A stretch of DNA of 57,266 nt, taken from assembly GCF_000614125.1 (NCBI RefSeq), contig NZ_BAKJ01000033.1:1-57266 (forward strand). The letters run 5' to 3'. The position numbers and the translations under genes were made by a program. This stretch comes from Bacteroides rodentium JCM 16496 (GTDB lineage Bacteria > Bacteroidota > Bacteroidia > Bacteroidales > Bacteroidaceae). This document shows, one piece after another, positions 29,610 through 37,676 of the stretch. The notes under the pieces were generated by a model. The model saw nothing but the letters and a program-made list of their open reading frames with translations, was not told the origin of the DNA and did not search any database. Position 1 is the first letter of the stretch, and the number at the start of each line of letters is the position of its first letter.

Positions 29610-31466
29610 TTATAGCGCGGGCAGCAGGTACTTCCATATTAGATTCAGCTCTGCCTGCATGTCGGGGATGTTGGCGGTGACGGCAATGACGGCATCCTTG
29701 TCCGGCAACACCAGTATGTATTGTCCGTTGGCGCCATCGGCACGGTAGGCGTTGTGGCGGCAGCGCCACATCTGGTAGCCGTAGCCCTGCAGCCAGTCGC
29801 TTGTCTTGGCGCTCATCTTCGCTTTCTCCAGCATCTCCGGTTTCATGCCGGCGGGCAGTGAGGGCACTTGGCAGGCAGATGCCTCCTTTACCCATTCTTC
29901 GGGCAGAATCTGCTGTCCGTTCCAGTTTCCTTTCTGCAGGAACAGTTGTCCCATCTTGGCAAGGTCTTCCGTTTTGAGGTACAACCCCCAGCCTCCGGTA
30001 TTGATGCCTTGCGGGCTTTCCTGCCACCGGGCGTTGACGATGCCAAGCGGGCGGAACAGACGGGGATAGAGATAATCCACTACCTTCTCACCCGTTACTT
30101 TCTGTACGATGGCCGAGAGCATGTAGGTTCCCAGGCTGTTGTAGGTGTAGAAGGTACCGGGCTTGTGCTCTACGGGGAAGGCAAGGAACTCCTGCACCCA
30201 ATCGGCGTCCGCCTTTTTGCGTACCGTTCCGGTGGGGTCGGTGTCGTGCCCGCAGTTCATGGTCAGCAGGTCGCGTACGGTCATGGCTGCCAGATTTTCG
30301 CTGACGGTTGCCGGAAGCTTGTCGGGGAAGAAGGAGATGACCTTGTCCGTCAGCTTCAGCCTGCCTTCGGAGGCGGCAAGTCCCACGGCGGTGGCGGTGA
30401 ATGTCTTGCTGACGGAGTTCAGGATGTGAGGCTCATCCTCTTTCCCTTCGCCCATCCATTCTTCGGCAATGACATTGCCGTGTTGCACAATCATGATACT
30501 GTGCAGGTCTTGCCCGGCTTTCTTTACGGCATCCAGGTATCTGTTCATGGCCTTGTCCAGCTTCGGAGTAGCGGCGGCGCGGGGCAGGCCCTTGGTCAGT
30601 TGGTTGATGGAAATCAGCTTTATGCCTTTGTCCTCGATGGCTTTCCGGACACGGGGGCTTGTCAGCAGGTCGGTCACTCCCTGGCGGTCCAGTGCCACGT
30701 CCTCATATCCGACGTGGAAGACGGTTTTCATTTCATCGTTGTCCAGTGCCGGGTGGTCTAAGAAAAGGTAGCGCTGGCCCGGTTGCAACTTCTCCAATGC
30801 CTTGATGAAGCTGGCCTCTTTTTCTTCGGCGGTTCTTTTGGGGCCGTCGTACCCGATGTAGGTAAACCGGTAGTCCTTGGAGGAGTCCATGCGGTCGATG
30901 GACGGCAGGTTGTATTCTTTGGCGAGCCGTTGCACTAGCTCGTTCACTTCTTTGCTGAAACCGGTGGAGAGCATGTGTCCGGACAGATGGCTGAGTTGCG
31001 GAATGCTTTTCAGCGTCGTCTCTATCTGCGCGCGGAACTCCTGCTCTATCTCCTTGATGTCCCATTTCTGCTCCATGATGGACTGTCCCGGATAGGCGGG
31101 GTTAGGGAACATCATCGGGTAGAAATAGCCGTTCTCGTCCGTCAGGCTGGGGCATTGGGTCAGCGGACGCCACTTCACGTTCTCCCACTCGCTGGTGATG
31201 ACGAGGTGCAGGCCGACGTCCAGTCCCGGATTTTCTTTCAACATCTTGATGGCTTCCGGATACCAGGCTGCTACGGGCATCACTTCCACGCTGCGGGCAA
31301 TACCCGAGCGGTAGGTCTGGATGCAGGCTTCGTTGACGGAATGCAGGGCGCCGAGATCGTCAATGCGGATGACAAGTGTCGGGGCGCCAGATTGTCCCCA
31401 TACCGGCAATGCTCCTGCTGCGAGCAGGCATCCGGCAATCATGTTTTTCAGTCTTAAAGGTTTCAT
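29610..31466 (-). CDS. Fusion of a ChbG-type deacetylase and a class C beta-lactamase-like serine hydrolase
   Basis: Exported two-domain protein of 618 residues. A signal peptide (about 1-24, ending VWGQS) precedes a YdjC/ChbG-like carbohydrate deacetylase domain (about 30-290) with metal-binding candidates in RIDDLG (34-39), GLHLVI (85-90) and HLSGHM (160-165). A short linker leads to a beta-lactamase/DD-peptidase-type domain (about 305-618) with SVSK (Ser351, Lys354) and YNS (442-444). Both active sites look intact. This pairing suggests a periplasmic enzyme that deacetylates a sugar and cleaves an ester or amide on the same material, but the substrate is unknown. It lies 41 bases downstream of lpxH. 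Confidence 0.85.
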   Translation of the reverse strand: MKPLRLKNMIAGCLLAAGALPVWGQSGAPTLVIRIDDLGALHSVNEACIQTYRSGIARSVEVMPVAAWYPEAIKMLKENPGLDVGLHLVITSEWENVKWRPLTQCPSLTDENGYFYPMMFPNPAYPGQSIMEQKWDIKEIEQEFRAQIETTLKSIPQLSHLSGHMLSTGFSKEVNELVQRLAKEYNLPSIDRMDSSKDYRFTYIGYDGPKRTAEEKEASFIKALEKLQPGQRYLFLDHPALDNDEMKTVFHVGYEDVALDRQGVTDLLTSPRVRKAIEDKGIKLISINQLTKGLPRAAATPKLDKAMNRYLDAVKKAGQDLHSIMIVQHGNVIAEEWMGEGKEDEPHILNSVSKTFTATAVGLAASEGRLKLTDKVISFFPDKLPATVSENLAAMTVRDLLTMNCGHDTDPTGTVRKKADADWVQEFLAFPVEHKPGTFYTYNSLGTYMLSAIVQKVTGEKVVDYLYPRLFRPLGIVNARWQESPQGINTGGWGLYLKTEDLAKMGQLFLQKGNWNGQQILPEEWVKEASACQVPSLPAGMKPEMLEKAKMSAKTSDWLQGYGYQMWRCRHNAYRADGANGQYILVLPDKDAVIAVTANIPDMQAELNLIWKYLLPAL

Positions 31467-31507
31467 GGGTGGTAATGGTATGATGGTTAACAGTCTGGAA
31501 ATGCAGG

Positions 31508-32271
31508 CTATAGCTTTGTCTCTCCCTCCACAAAATTCTCAAGGAAGAGGTTCTCGCCGTCGAAGACGGCGTACGAGAAGTAGTTTATCCAGTCGCCGAG
31601 GATGAGGATGCGGGCGGTACTGCTCAGCATCAGGTCCAGTTCGATGTGGCGGTGACCGTAGATGAAGTAGTTGATGTTGGGATGGCTTTTCAGGTATTCC
31701 TTGGTGTAGAGCACCAGGTATTCGTTATTTTCTCCCATGTATTCGGGTTCTTTCCCGTCTATGCGTTTCAAGCGGCTGTGCTTGGCCCAGTTCAGTCCCA
31801 GCTCCATGCTCCAGCGGGGGTGCAGGGCAGAGAACAGCGTCTGTAGGGTACGGCTGCGGAACATGGCGCGCAGCATCTTGAACTTCTTGTCCGGGTCGCC
31901 CAGCCCGTCGCCGTGGGCAAGGTAGAACTCTTTTCCGAAGATTTCGGTGGTCAGCGGTTTGCGGTGTATCATGACGCCGCACTCCTTGGTCAGATAGTCG
32001 CCACACCAAAGGTCATGGTTCCCCGTGAAAAAGTGGACTTCCACTCCCAGGTCGGTCAGTTCGGACAGCTTGCCCAGAAAGCGGGTGTAGCCTTTGGGCA
32101 CTACGGTACGGAATTCGTACCAGAAGTCGAACATGTCTCCCAGCAGGTATACGGCCGATGCCTTGTGCTTGATGCTGTCCAAGAAGTTGACCAGCCTCCG
32201 TTCTTGGGTTCGTCCGTGTTCGATGGCTCGTGAGCCAGGTGAGCATCCGAGAGGAAATATACATTCTTCAT
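31508..32271 (-). CDS. lpxH: UDP-2,3-diacylglucosamine diphosphatase, frameshifted
   Basis: Hydrolyses UDP-2,3-diacylglucosamine to lipid X in lipid A synthesis. Calcineurin-like metallophosphatase motifs are present: SDAHLGSR at the start, YLLGDMFDFW, FTGNHDLW, LAHGDGLG and YGHRHIE. The frame breaks near 32236; one more C on the plus strand restores the SDAHLGSRAIEHGRTQERRL stretch and about 254 residues. I start at the ATG at 32271; a TTG 15 bases earlier comes from the repeat spacer. A related LpxH-like phosphatase is possible but the length and motifs fit LpxH. Confidence 0.85.
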
Positions 32272-32301
32272 ATTGTCAATTATCAATTGTCAACTGTCAA
32301 T
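32272..32301. repeat. Period-7 tandem repeat upstream of lpxH
   Basis: On the plus strand it reads GTCAATT, ATCAATT, GTCAACT, GTCAATT. It fills the gap between the stop of the MIP18-like gene and the lpxH start. Confidence 0.7.
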
Positions 32302-32305
32302 TTTC

Positions 32306-32617
32306 CTAAAGGAATCCCAGCTCCAGTTTCGCTTCTTCGCTCATCATGTCCTTGTCCCACTCGGGTTCGAAGACGAGATTGATGGTGGCGGAGGTTACGC
32401 CGTCGATGGATTCCACCTTCTGGCGCACATCTTCCATGATGAAGTCGGCTGCCGGACAGTTGGGGGCAGTCAGCGTCATGTCGATGGAGGCTTCTCCCTG
32501 GTCGGAGACGTCTATTTTGTAAATCAGTCCCAGGTCGTATACGTTGACCGGTATTTCGGGGTCATATACGGTCTTGAGCATGGAGACAATTTTCTCTTCT
32601 ATTTCAAATCTGGTCAT
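32306..32617 (-). CDS. MIP18/DUF59-family Fe-S assembly factor
   Basis: A 103-residue protein of the SufT/PaaD/MIP18 group, which helps deliver iron-sulfur clusters. YDPEIPVNVYDLGLIY and the Cys in LTAPNCPAADF are the hallmark segments. It lies 34 bases before lpxH on the same strand. The promoter box TAGCTTTG is 35 bases upstream. No other suf genes are in the window. Confidence 0.85.
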   Translation of the reverse strand: MTRFEIEEKIVSMLKTVYDPEIPVNVYDLGLIYKIDVSDQGEASIDMTLTAPNCPAADFIMEDVRQKVESIDGVTSATINLVFEPEWDKDMMSEEAKLELGFL

Positions 32618-32651
32618 ATTCGTAGGGTTTTATATATAGGTTTTCAAAGAA

Positions 32652-32659
32652 CAAAGCTA
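32652..32659 (-). promoter_or_regulatory. Promoter box (TAGCTTTG) for the MIP18-like gene
   Basis: Minus-strand TAnnTTTG match 35 bases before the start at 32617. The 22-base palindromic array lies about 90 bases further upstream. Confidence 0.5.
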
Positions 32660-32759
32660 TGGAATTTAATTGAAAATGCAAAGGAACGCCCTCCTTTTCA
32701 TTACTTCGGGGAGGGTTTGACGGTGGGTGAACATGCTTCACCTTCTGGGGGGAACTCCC

Positions 32760-32890
32760 TTTACCCCTGGGGAAACTCCTTTTACAATACGCGGTAAAGG
32801 CCTTTACAATATGTGGTAAAGGGCGTTACAATATAGGGTAAAGGCGTTTACATGCTGCGGTAACGGCTTTTACATTAGCTGGTAAATAGC
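32760..32890. repeat. Array of about six degenerate 22-base palindromic repeats
   Basis: Units start at about 32760, 32781, 32803, 32826, 32847 and 32869. The core is TTTAC, eight bases, GTAAA, then GGC; each unit is itself a dyad, and neighbouring units form further dyads such as GTAAAGGCCTTTAC at the unit 1/2 border. The array lies in the 350-base gene-free spacer between the radC stop and the promoter of the MIP18-like gene. Only the middle bases of the units vary freely. It could bind a protein on one helix face (22 bases is about two turns) or form serial RNA hairpins after radC. Function unknown. Confidence 0.8.
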
Positions 32891-32967
32891 AGGTAAATAC
32901 AATGTGTTGATAGTTAGTGCTATGACCGCTTTTGTCTTTCGTATAGTATGTCCGTAACTTGGATTGT

Positions 32968-33654
32968 TTATAGCAATCCTTCGTCGTTGAAGCTGTAATG
33001 GCTTCCGTCCGTGACGATGACGTGGTCGGTCAGGTGTATGTTCATGGTTTGGGCGGCTTTCCTCACGAGTTCCGTCAGCCGCCGGTCGTCGTTGCTGGGG
33101 TGCGGGTTGCCGGAGGGATGGTTGTGGATAAGGGCTATCTGTGTGGCGCGTTGCAGCAGGGCTTCGCGCAGGATGCTGCGCACGTCGGCGGTGGTCTGGT
33201 CGATGCCGCCGCGGCTGATGCGTACCTTGTCTATCACTTTGGCGGCGTGGTTCATAAGCAGTACCCAGAACTCTTCTGTGGCAAGGTCGCAGAGCAGGGG
33301 ATGGAACAGCTCGTAGATGTCGGCGGAAGAGCGGATGGCAGTATGTCCGGAGCGTTCCTGCAGCTTGCGGCGTTTGCCCAGTTCCAGGGATGCCATGACG
33401 GTGATGCTTTTGGCGGGGCCCATGCCTTTGAATCGGGAGAAGTCCCGCACCTCCCATTTGCCCAGGCGGTTGAGGTCGTTGCCGCAGGCGGCGAGTATGC
33501 GCTGCATCAGTGTCACGGCGGTTTCTTCCGTATTGCCGGAGCCGATGAGGATGGCTAGCAGTTCGGCATCGCTCAAGGCTTCCGCCCCTTTCTGCATCAT
33601 CTTTTCCCGCGGGCGGTCCTCTGCAGCCCACTGGTTGATATTCAGTTTCTCCAT
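32968..33654 (-). CDS. radC: RadC-family JAB-domain protein
   Basis: 228-residue protein of the RadC family. An N-terminal helix-hairpin-helix-like region (SDAELLAILIGSGNTEETAV, FKGMGPAKSI) precedes the JAMM/JAB metalloprotease-like domain with HNHPSGNPHPSNDD. The family is common beside mobile and repair genes; its claimed repair role is doubtful and the biochemical activity is not settled. It follows the glycosyltransferase gene by 28 bases, most of them heptamer repeat. Confidence 0.92.
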   Translation of the reverse strand: MEKLNINQWAAEDRPREKMMQKGAEALSDAELLAILIGSGNTEETAVTLMQRILAACGNDLNRLGKWEVRDFSRFKGMGPAKSITVMASLELGKRRKLQERSGHTAIRSSADIYELFHPLLCDLATEEFWVLLMNHAAKVIDKVRISRGGIDQTTADVRSILREALLQRATQIALIHNHPSGNPHPSNDDRRLTELVRKAAQTMNIHLTDHVIVTDGSHYSFNDEGLL

Positions 33655-33659
33655 ATCAT

Positions 33660-33687
33660 CCCTAATCCTTAATCCCTAATCCCTATT
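33660..33687. repeat. Period-7 tandem repeat spanning the glycosyltransferase stop
   Basis: CCCTAAT, CCTTAAT, CCCTAAT, CCCTATT on the plus strand. It includes the stop codon of the glycosyltransferase and ends six bases before the radC start. Confidence 0.7.
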
Positions 33688-34672
33688 TGTAAAAGTTCTT
33701 TTTGAACGCCTCGAACTCGTCCTTGCCAAGTATGCAGCGGTTCCACCAGGCGCGCAGGAATCCCGTCCCGTATCCGATGAGCTGGATGAAGGAGGCGGCA
33801 ACGGAGTAGAGTCCGATACTGAGGCTACGGTTCCGGATAGTGGAGTCCATGCATACCAGAAGCGCATAAAGGGCGATGGGCAGCAGGCTGTACGGACAGA
33901 CGGGCGCTCCCAGCAGGAATATGGCTACTCCCAGAGTAAATGCGGCCGGCAGCAGGTGGACGAGTTTCAGCGATTCCGGATACTTCTTGTACAGATTGAT
34001 GCGGGCAATACCGGAATTGTGTACTTGCTTGAAGAACTTCCGGAAGTCTGTCCGTCGCTTGTGGTATACCCAGGCGCCGGGGAACAGCCGGCATGTATAT
34101 CCTCCCTTGAAGATTCGGATGCTGAAGTCAATGTCCTCCCCGAAGCGCATCCGCGAGAATCCGCCCAGGGCTTGGTACACTTCCCGCCGCACACCCATGT
34201 TGAAGCTGCGCGGATAGAACTTGTCCATCTTCTTCTTCCCCCCACGGATACCGCCGGTGGTGAAGAAGGAGGTCATGGAGTAGTTGATGGCTTTCTGTAT
34301 GTCTGTGAATGATTCGTGCGCGCGGTCGGGGCCTCCGAAGGCATCGGCGGTTTCGTGCTGCAGCTCTTCTTCCACAGCAAGGAAATAACCTTCGGGCAGG
34401 ATGCAGTCCGAGTCCAGTATGATCAGGTATTCGCCCTTGCTTCGTTCCGCCCCGTAGTTACGGGTCTGCCCGGGGCCGGAGTTGGGCTTGTCATAGTAAT
34501 GCACGTCCAATAGTTCTTGATACTTTTCTGTGACCGGCTTGCAGGGGATGGAGGAGCCGTCCTCCACCACAATCACTTCAAAATCCTTGAAACTTTGCTG
34601 CGTCAGGCTTTGCAGCAGTTCGTCCACCTCATCGGGGCGGTTGTATACGGGGATGATGACGGAGTATCTCAT
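33683..34672 (-). CDS. Family 2 glycosyltransferase
   Basis: 329 residues. The GT-A catalytic domain starts SVIIPVYNRPDEVDELLQSL, with VVEDGSS and the metal-binding Asp-Ser-Asp at 87-89 (ILDSDC), and GEDIDFSIRI later. At least two hydrophobic segments near the C-terminus suggest membrane anchoring. It probably transfers a sugar to an envelope glycan; donor and acceptor are unknown. The promoter box TATCTTTG lies about 33 bases upstream. Confidence 0.88.
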   Translation of the reverse strand: MRYSVIIPVYNRPDEVDELLQSLTQQSFKDFEVIVVEDGSSIPCKPVTEKYQELLDVHYYDKPNSGPGQTRNYGAERSKGEYLIILDSDCILPEGYFLAVEEELQHETADAFGGPDRAHESFTDIQKAINYSMTSFFTTGGIRGGKKKMDKFYPRSFNMGVRREVYQALGGFSRMRFGEDIDFSIRIFKGGYTCRLFPGAWVYHKRRTDFRKFFKQVHNSGIARINLYKKYPESLKLVHLLPAAFTLGVAIFLLGAPVCPYSLLPIALYALLVCMDSTIRNRSLSIGLYSVAASFIQLIGYGTGFLRAWWNRCILGKDEFEAFKKNFYK

Positions 34673-34704
34673 TGGGGTATGGCTCTATGTTTTGATTATC
34701 TCCG

Positions 34705-34712
34705 CAAAGATA
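34705..34712 (-). promoter_or_regulatory. Promoter box (TATCTTTG) for the glycosyltransferase-radC pair
   Basis: Minus-strand TAnnTTTG match 33 bases before the start at 34672. Confidence 0.5.
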
Positions 34713-34747
34713 TATCATTTAAGCTTTGCAGATGAATAAATGGCAAG

Positions 34748-34780
34748 AAAAATCCCCGGATGCCAAGCGGCACCGGGGAT
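34748..34780 (-). terminator. Rho-independent terminator of efp
   Basis: ATCCCCGG (34752-34759) pairs with CCGGGGAT (34773-34780), with an inner GCC/GGC. On the minus strand the hairpin is followed by TTTTTC, 34 bases past the efp stop. Confidence 0.85.
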
Positions 34781-34813
34781 GATATGAAAAGGGCATTGGA
34801 TTTCCCAAAGAAC

Positions 34814-35380
34814 TTATGCCTTTACACGGCTTACGTAAGAGCCGTCGCGCGTATCGATTTCGATAGTCTCTCCTTCGTTGATGAACAAAGGAACGCGGAC
34901 CGTTGCACCGGATTCTACGGTAGCGGGCTTCAGTGTGTTGGTGGCAGTGTCGCCTTTCAGTCCCGGCTCCGTATAGGTAATCTTCTGCTGAACCTTGATG
35001 GGTACATCGGCATAGAGCACGGTTTCTGTAGAAGCGTCTGATACCACGTCTACTATCATTCCTTCGAGCAGGAAGTCAACGCCGTTGATGAGGTCGTGGG
35101 CGATAGGAATCTGGTCAAAAGTCTCCTGGTTCATGAATTGGTAGTTGTCACCGTCATGATAGAGGTATTGGTGGGGACGACGTTCTACACGTACGTCTTC
35201 CAGCTTCTCACCGATATTGAAACGGCGTTCCAAAACGTAGCCGTTCACCACGTCTTTCAGTTTGGTACGCATGAAGGTATTACCTTTTCCCGGCTTTACA
35301 TGCAGGAAGTCGATACAGAAATACAGCTTGCCGTCCATACGGATGCAAGTTCCGATTTTAATGTCTTGGGCATTAATCAT
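34814..35380 (-). CDS. efp: Elongation factor P
   Basis: Relieves ribosome stalling at polyproline stretches. The ATG at 35380 (MINAQDIKIG) gives 188 residues, the standard length; an in-frame upstream extension would run through the promoter and is not real. The tip loop HVKPGKGNTF carries Lys32 at the position that is modified in other bacteria. No modification enzyme is nearby. A TACTTTTG box lies about 60 bases upstream. Confidence 0.97.
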   Translation of the reverse strand: MINAQDIKIGTCIRMDGKLYFCIDFLHVKPGKGNTFMRTKLKDVVNGYVLERRFNIGEKLEDVRVERRPHQYLYHDGDNYQFMNQETFDQIPIAHDLINGVDFLLEGMIVDVVSDASTETVLYADVPIKVQQKITYTEPGLKGDTATNTLKPATVESGATVRVPLFINEGETIEIDTRDGSYVSRVKA

Positions 35381-35440
35381 ACTTATAGTCTTTAATATTA
35401 TTATATTGGTATTTACTTCTTTAGTGCTGGTTTGCGGGTG

Positions 35441-35448
35441 CAAAAGTA
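35441..35448 (-). promoter_or_regulatory. Promoter box (TACTTTTG) for efp
   Basis: Minus-strand TAnnTTTG match 61 bases upstream of the efp start. It is divergent from the rpmH promoter. Confidence 0.55.
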
Positions 35449-35499
35449 ATGGAAATCGGTAAAAAACACAAAAACTTTTGAGAGAAAATGAGTTATCTC

Positions 35500-35530
35500 T
35501 TGGTTTATTTGAAAAAAGTACCTATTTTTG
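35500..35530 (+). promoter_or_regulatory. Promoter of rpmH (TTG -33, TATTTTTG -7)
   Basis: TATTTTTG at 35523-35530 with TTG at 35500-35502 and a 20-base spacer. This is a good Bacteroides housekeeping promoter, 45 bases before the rpmH start. Confidence 0.7.
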
Positions 35531-35574
35531 CAGCCCGAATTCGTGAGAATAATAACATAAAACAAGATACAGTA

Positions 35575-35736
35575 ATGAAAAGAACATTTCAACCCTCGAA
35601 CAGAAAGAGAAAGAACAAACACGGTTTCCGTGAGAGAATGGCTACAGCAAACGGCCGCAGAGTATTGGCAGCACGTCGTGCTAAAGGCAGAAAGAAACTG
35701 ACTGTTTCTGACGAATACAACGGAGTAAAGGCATAA
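35575..35736 (+). CDS. rpmH: Ribosomal protein bL34
   Basis: 53-residue, very basic protein of the large ribosomal subunit. MKRTFQPSNRKRKNKHGFRE and the following RMATANGRRVLAARRAKGRK are the unmistakable bL34 pattern. It sits alone with its own promoter and terminator. Unlike the common rpmH-rnpA order, no rnpA follows. Confidence 0.98.
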   Translation: MKRTFQPSNRKRKNKHGFRERMATANGRRVLAARRAKGRKKLTVSDEYNGVKA

Positions 35737-35770
35737 TAGGCCGTTCTCGTTCGTATTAAAGAAATAAGGG

Positions 35771-35812
35771 AGCTGCAAAAGACTGATTCTGGTCTTTTGC
35801 AGCTTTTCTTTT
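35771..35812 (+). terminator. Rho-independent terminator of rpmH
   Basis: A perfect 13-base stem, 35771-35783 with 35792-35804, 8-base loop, then TTTCTTTT. Confidence 0.9.
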
Positions 35813-35850
35813 GGATTGTGCCCGGTTCTCCGGAAAAAACTATTGCCAAC

Positions 35851-35873
35851 TCCGTGTACTATGTGGTGAAAAT
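35851..35873 (+). repeat. Partial nonamer-type repeat
   Basis: TCCGTGTACTATGTGGTGAA, a diverged copy of the element at 9081-9110, lying just upstream of the PASTA gene promoter box. Confidence 0.45.
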
Positions 35874-35875
35874 TG

Positions 35876-35883
35876 TATCTTTG
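35876..35883 (+). promoter_or_regulatory. Promoter box (TATCTTTG) for the PASTA-rluD-ddl run
   Basis: TAnnTTTG match followed by C, 24 bases before the ATG at 35907. Confidence 0.55.
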
Positions 35884-35906
35884 CCCCAAATAATGCATTA
35901 TCGACT

Positions 35907-36553
35907 ATGACAATAAAAGATTTTTTCTCTTTCCGGCAGAACAGGTTCTTCTGGGCGAACATCCTTGCGATGGTCGTTGTGGTAGTGGGATTGTTGTTCG
36001 GGGTGCTGAAAGGACTGGATATATATACCCGCCACGGCGAGGCTGTGATAGTGCCTGATGTGAAGGGCATGGGAGTGGAGGAAGCCGAGAAAGTGTTCCG
36101 TAACCGCGGCTTGGTCTGCATCGTTTCGGATTCCAGTTATGTCAAGACTCTTCCTGCCGGCTGCATCCTCGAATATAATCCGGCAGCCGGACAAAAGGTA
36201 AAGGAAGGACGTACCATCTATCTTACAATCAATACGATTGAAGTCCCTCTGCACATAGTGCCCGATGTGGCGGACAACAGTTCGCTGCGGCAGGCGGAAG
36301 CGCGTATTCTGGCTTCGGGCTTCAAGCTGGCGAGATACAGTATATTCCGGGCGAGAAGGACTGGGTATATGGCGTGAAGTATAAGGGCCGTCAGCTTTCC
36401 ATCGGCGAGAAAGTGCCCACCGGCGCAGTGCTGACACTGATAGTGGGAGATGGAGGCGCCTTGAAGGCAGACTCCTTGGGAGTGGATTCCGTGGGAGGTA
36501 CCGTTGAACCCGTGTTGTCCGAAGACTCCGCAACAGACGAGTCCTGGTTCTGA
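35907..36553 (+). CDS. Membrane-anchored PASTA-domain protein, frameshifted
   Basis: One transmembrane segment (about residues 15-38) is followed by PASTA repeats. The first begins VIVPDVKGMGVEEAEKVFRN, the second PLHIVPDVADNSSLRQAEAR. PASTA domains bind peptidoglycan or its fragments. No kinase or transpeptidase domain is attached. The frame breaks near 36331; one more G gives FKLAEIQYIPGEKDWVYGVK and about 215 residues ending DSATDESWF. It is the first gene of a run with rluD and ddl, consistent with a wall-related role. Confidence 0.82.
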
Positions 36554-36572
36554 TAAACACCTGGCTCCAATC

Positions 36573-36601
36573 GTAAATTGTAAATTGTCAAATTGTAAAT
36601 G
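36573..36601. repeat. Period-7 tandem repeat upstream of rluD
   Basis: GTAAATT, GTAAATT, GTCAAATT, GTAAATG; it ends six bases before the rluD ATG. Confidence 0.65.
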
Positions 36602-36606
36602 CCGCG

Positions 36607-37676
36607 ATGATAGAAGAATTGCCGGATGATATAGATAATGATGAGCTGGACGACGTAGAACCGGTGGGTGACGAGGCGCAACTCTATGAACACTTCCGTG
36701 TGGTGGTGGACAAGGGGCAGGAGATGATGCGGGTGGACAAGTATCTGTTCGACCGCCTGACGAACTCCTCGCGCAACCGCATCCAGAAGGCTGCCGATGC
36801 AGGCTTCGTGATGGCGAACGGCAAGGCTGTGAAAAGCAGCTATAAGGTGAAGCCGATGGATGTAATCACTGTGATGATGGACCGTCCACGCTATGAGAAT
36901 GAAGTCATCCCCGAAGACATCCCCCTTGATATAGTATATGAGGACAAGTATCTGATGGTAGTGAACAAACCTGCCGGTCTGGTGGTGCACCCCGGTCATG
37001 GCAACTATCACGGTACGCTTGTCAACGCCATAGCCTGGCACATGAAGGATAATCCCGATTATGATGCCAATGACCCGCATGTGGGGCTGGTGCACCGCAT
37101 CGACAAGGACACCTCCGGCCTGCTGGTGATAGCCAAGACTCCGGATGCCAAGACGAATCTCGCAGCCAGTTCTTCAACAAGACGACCAAACGCCGTTACC
37201 GGGCGCTGGTCTGGGGAAATGTGGAGCAGGATGAAGGGACCGTTGTCGGCAATATAGGCCGTAATCCCAGAGACCGCATGCAGATGACCGTCCTCCCCGA
37301 CGACCAGGGAAAGCATGCCGTCACCCATTACCGGGTGCTTGAACGTTTGGGATACGTCACATTGGTGGAATGTATCCTTGAAACGGGACGTACCCATCAA
37401 ATCCGTGTGCACATGAAGCACATCGGACACATACTTTTCAACGACGAACGTTACGGCGGACACGAAATCCTGAAAGGAACCCATTTCGCCAAATACAAAC
37501 AATTTGTAAACAACTGCTTCGACACTTGTCCGCGGCAGGCATTGCATGCCATGACGCTGGGGTTTGTGCATCCCGTCACCGGAGAAGAAATGTACTTCAC
37601 TTCGGAATTGCCCGATGACATGACCCGGCTGATAGACAAATGGAGAGGCTATATCAGTAACAGAGAATTAGAATGA
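36607..37676 (+). CDS. rluD: RluD-type 23S rRNA pseudouridine synthase, frameshifted
   Basis: Pseudouridylates 23S rRNA. An S4 RNA-binding domain (about residues 40-95, RVDKYLFDRLTNSSRNRIQKA) precedes the RluA-family catalytic domain with HRIDKDTSG, holding the catalytic Asp. The frame breaks near 37162; one added base restores TNLGSQFFNKTTKRRYRAL and about 356 residues. An acidic N-terminal tail (ELPDDIDNDELDDVEP) is typical of the Bacteroides form. The gene overlaps ddl by four bases (ATGA). Confidence 0.9.

Noticed and set aside
32760..32890. CRISPR array beside radC
   Set aside because: Units are 21-23 bases with no separate spacers of 30 bases or so and no cas genes are present; the repeats are contiguous and palindromic.
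34814..35443. Longer form of EF-P starting at 35443
   Set aside because: The extension would cover the promoter box at 35441-35448 and is absent from the 188-residue standard protein.
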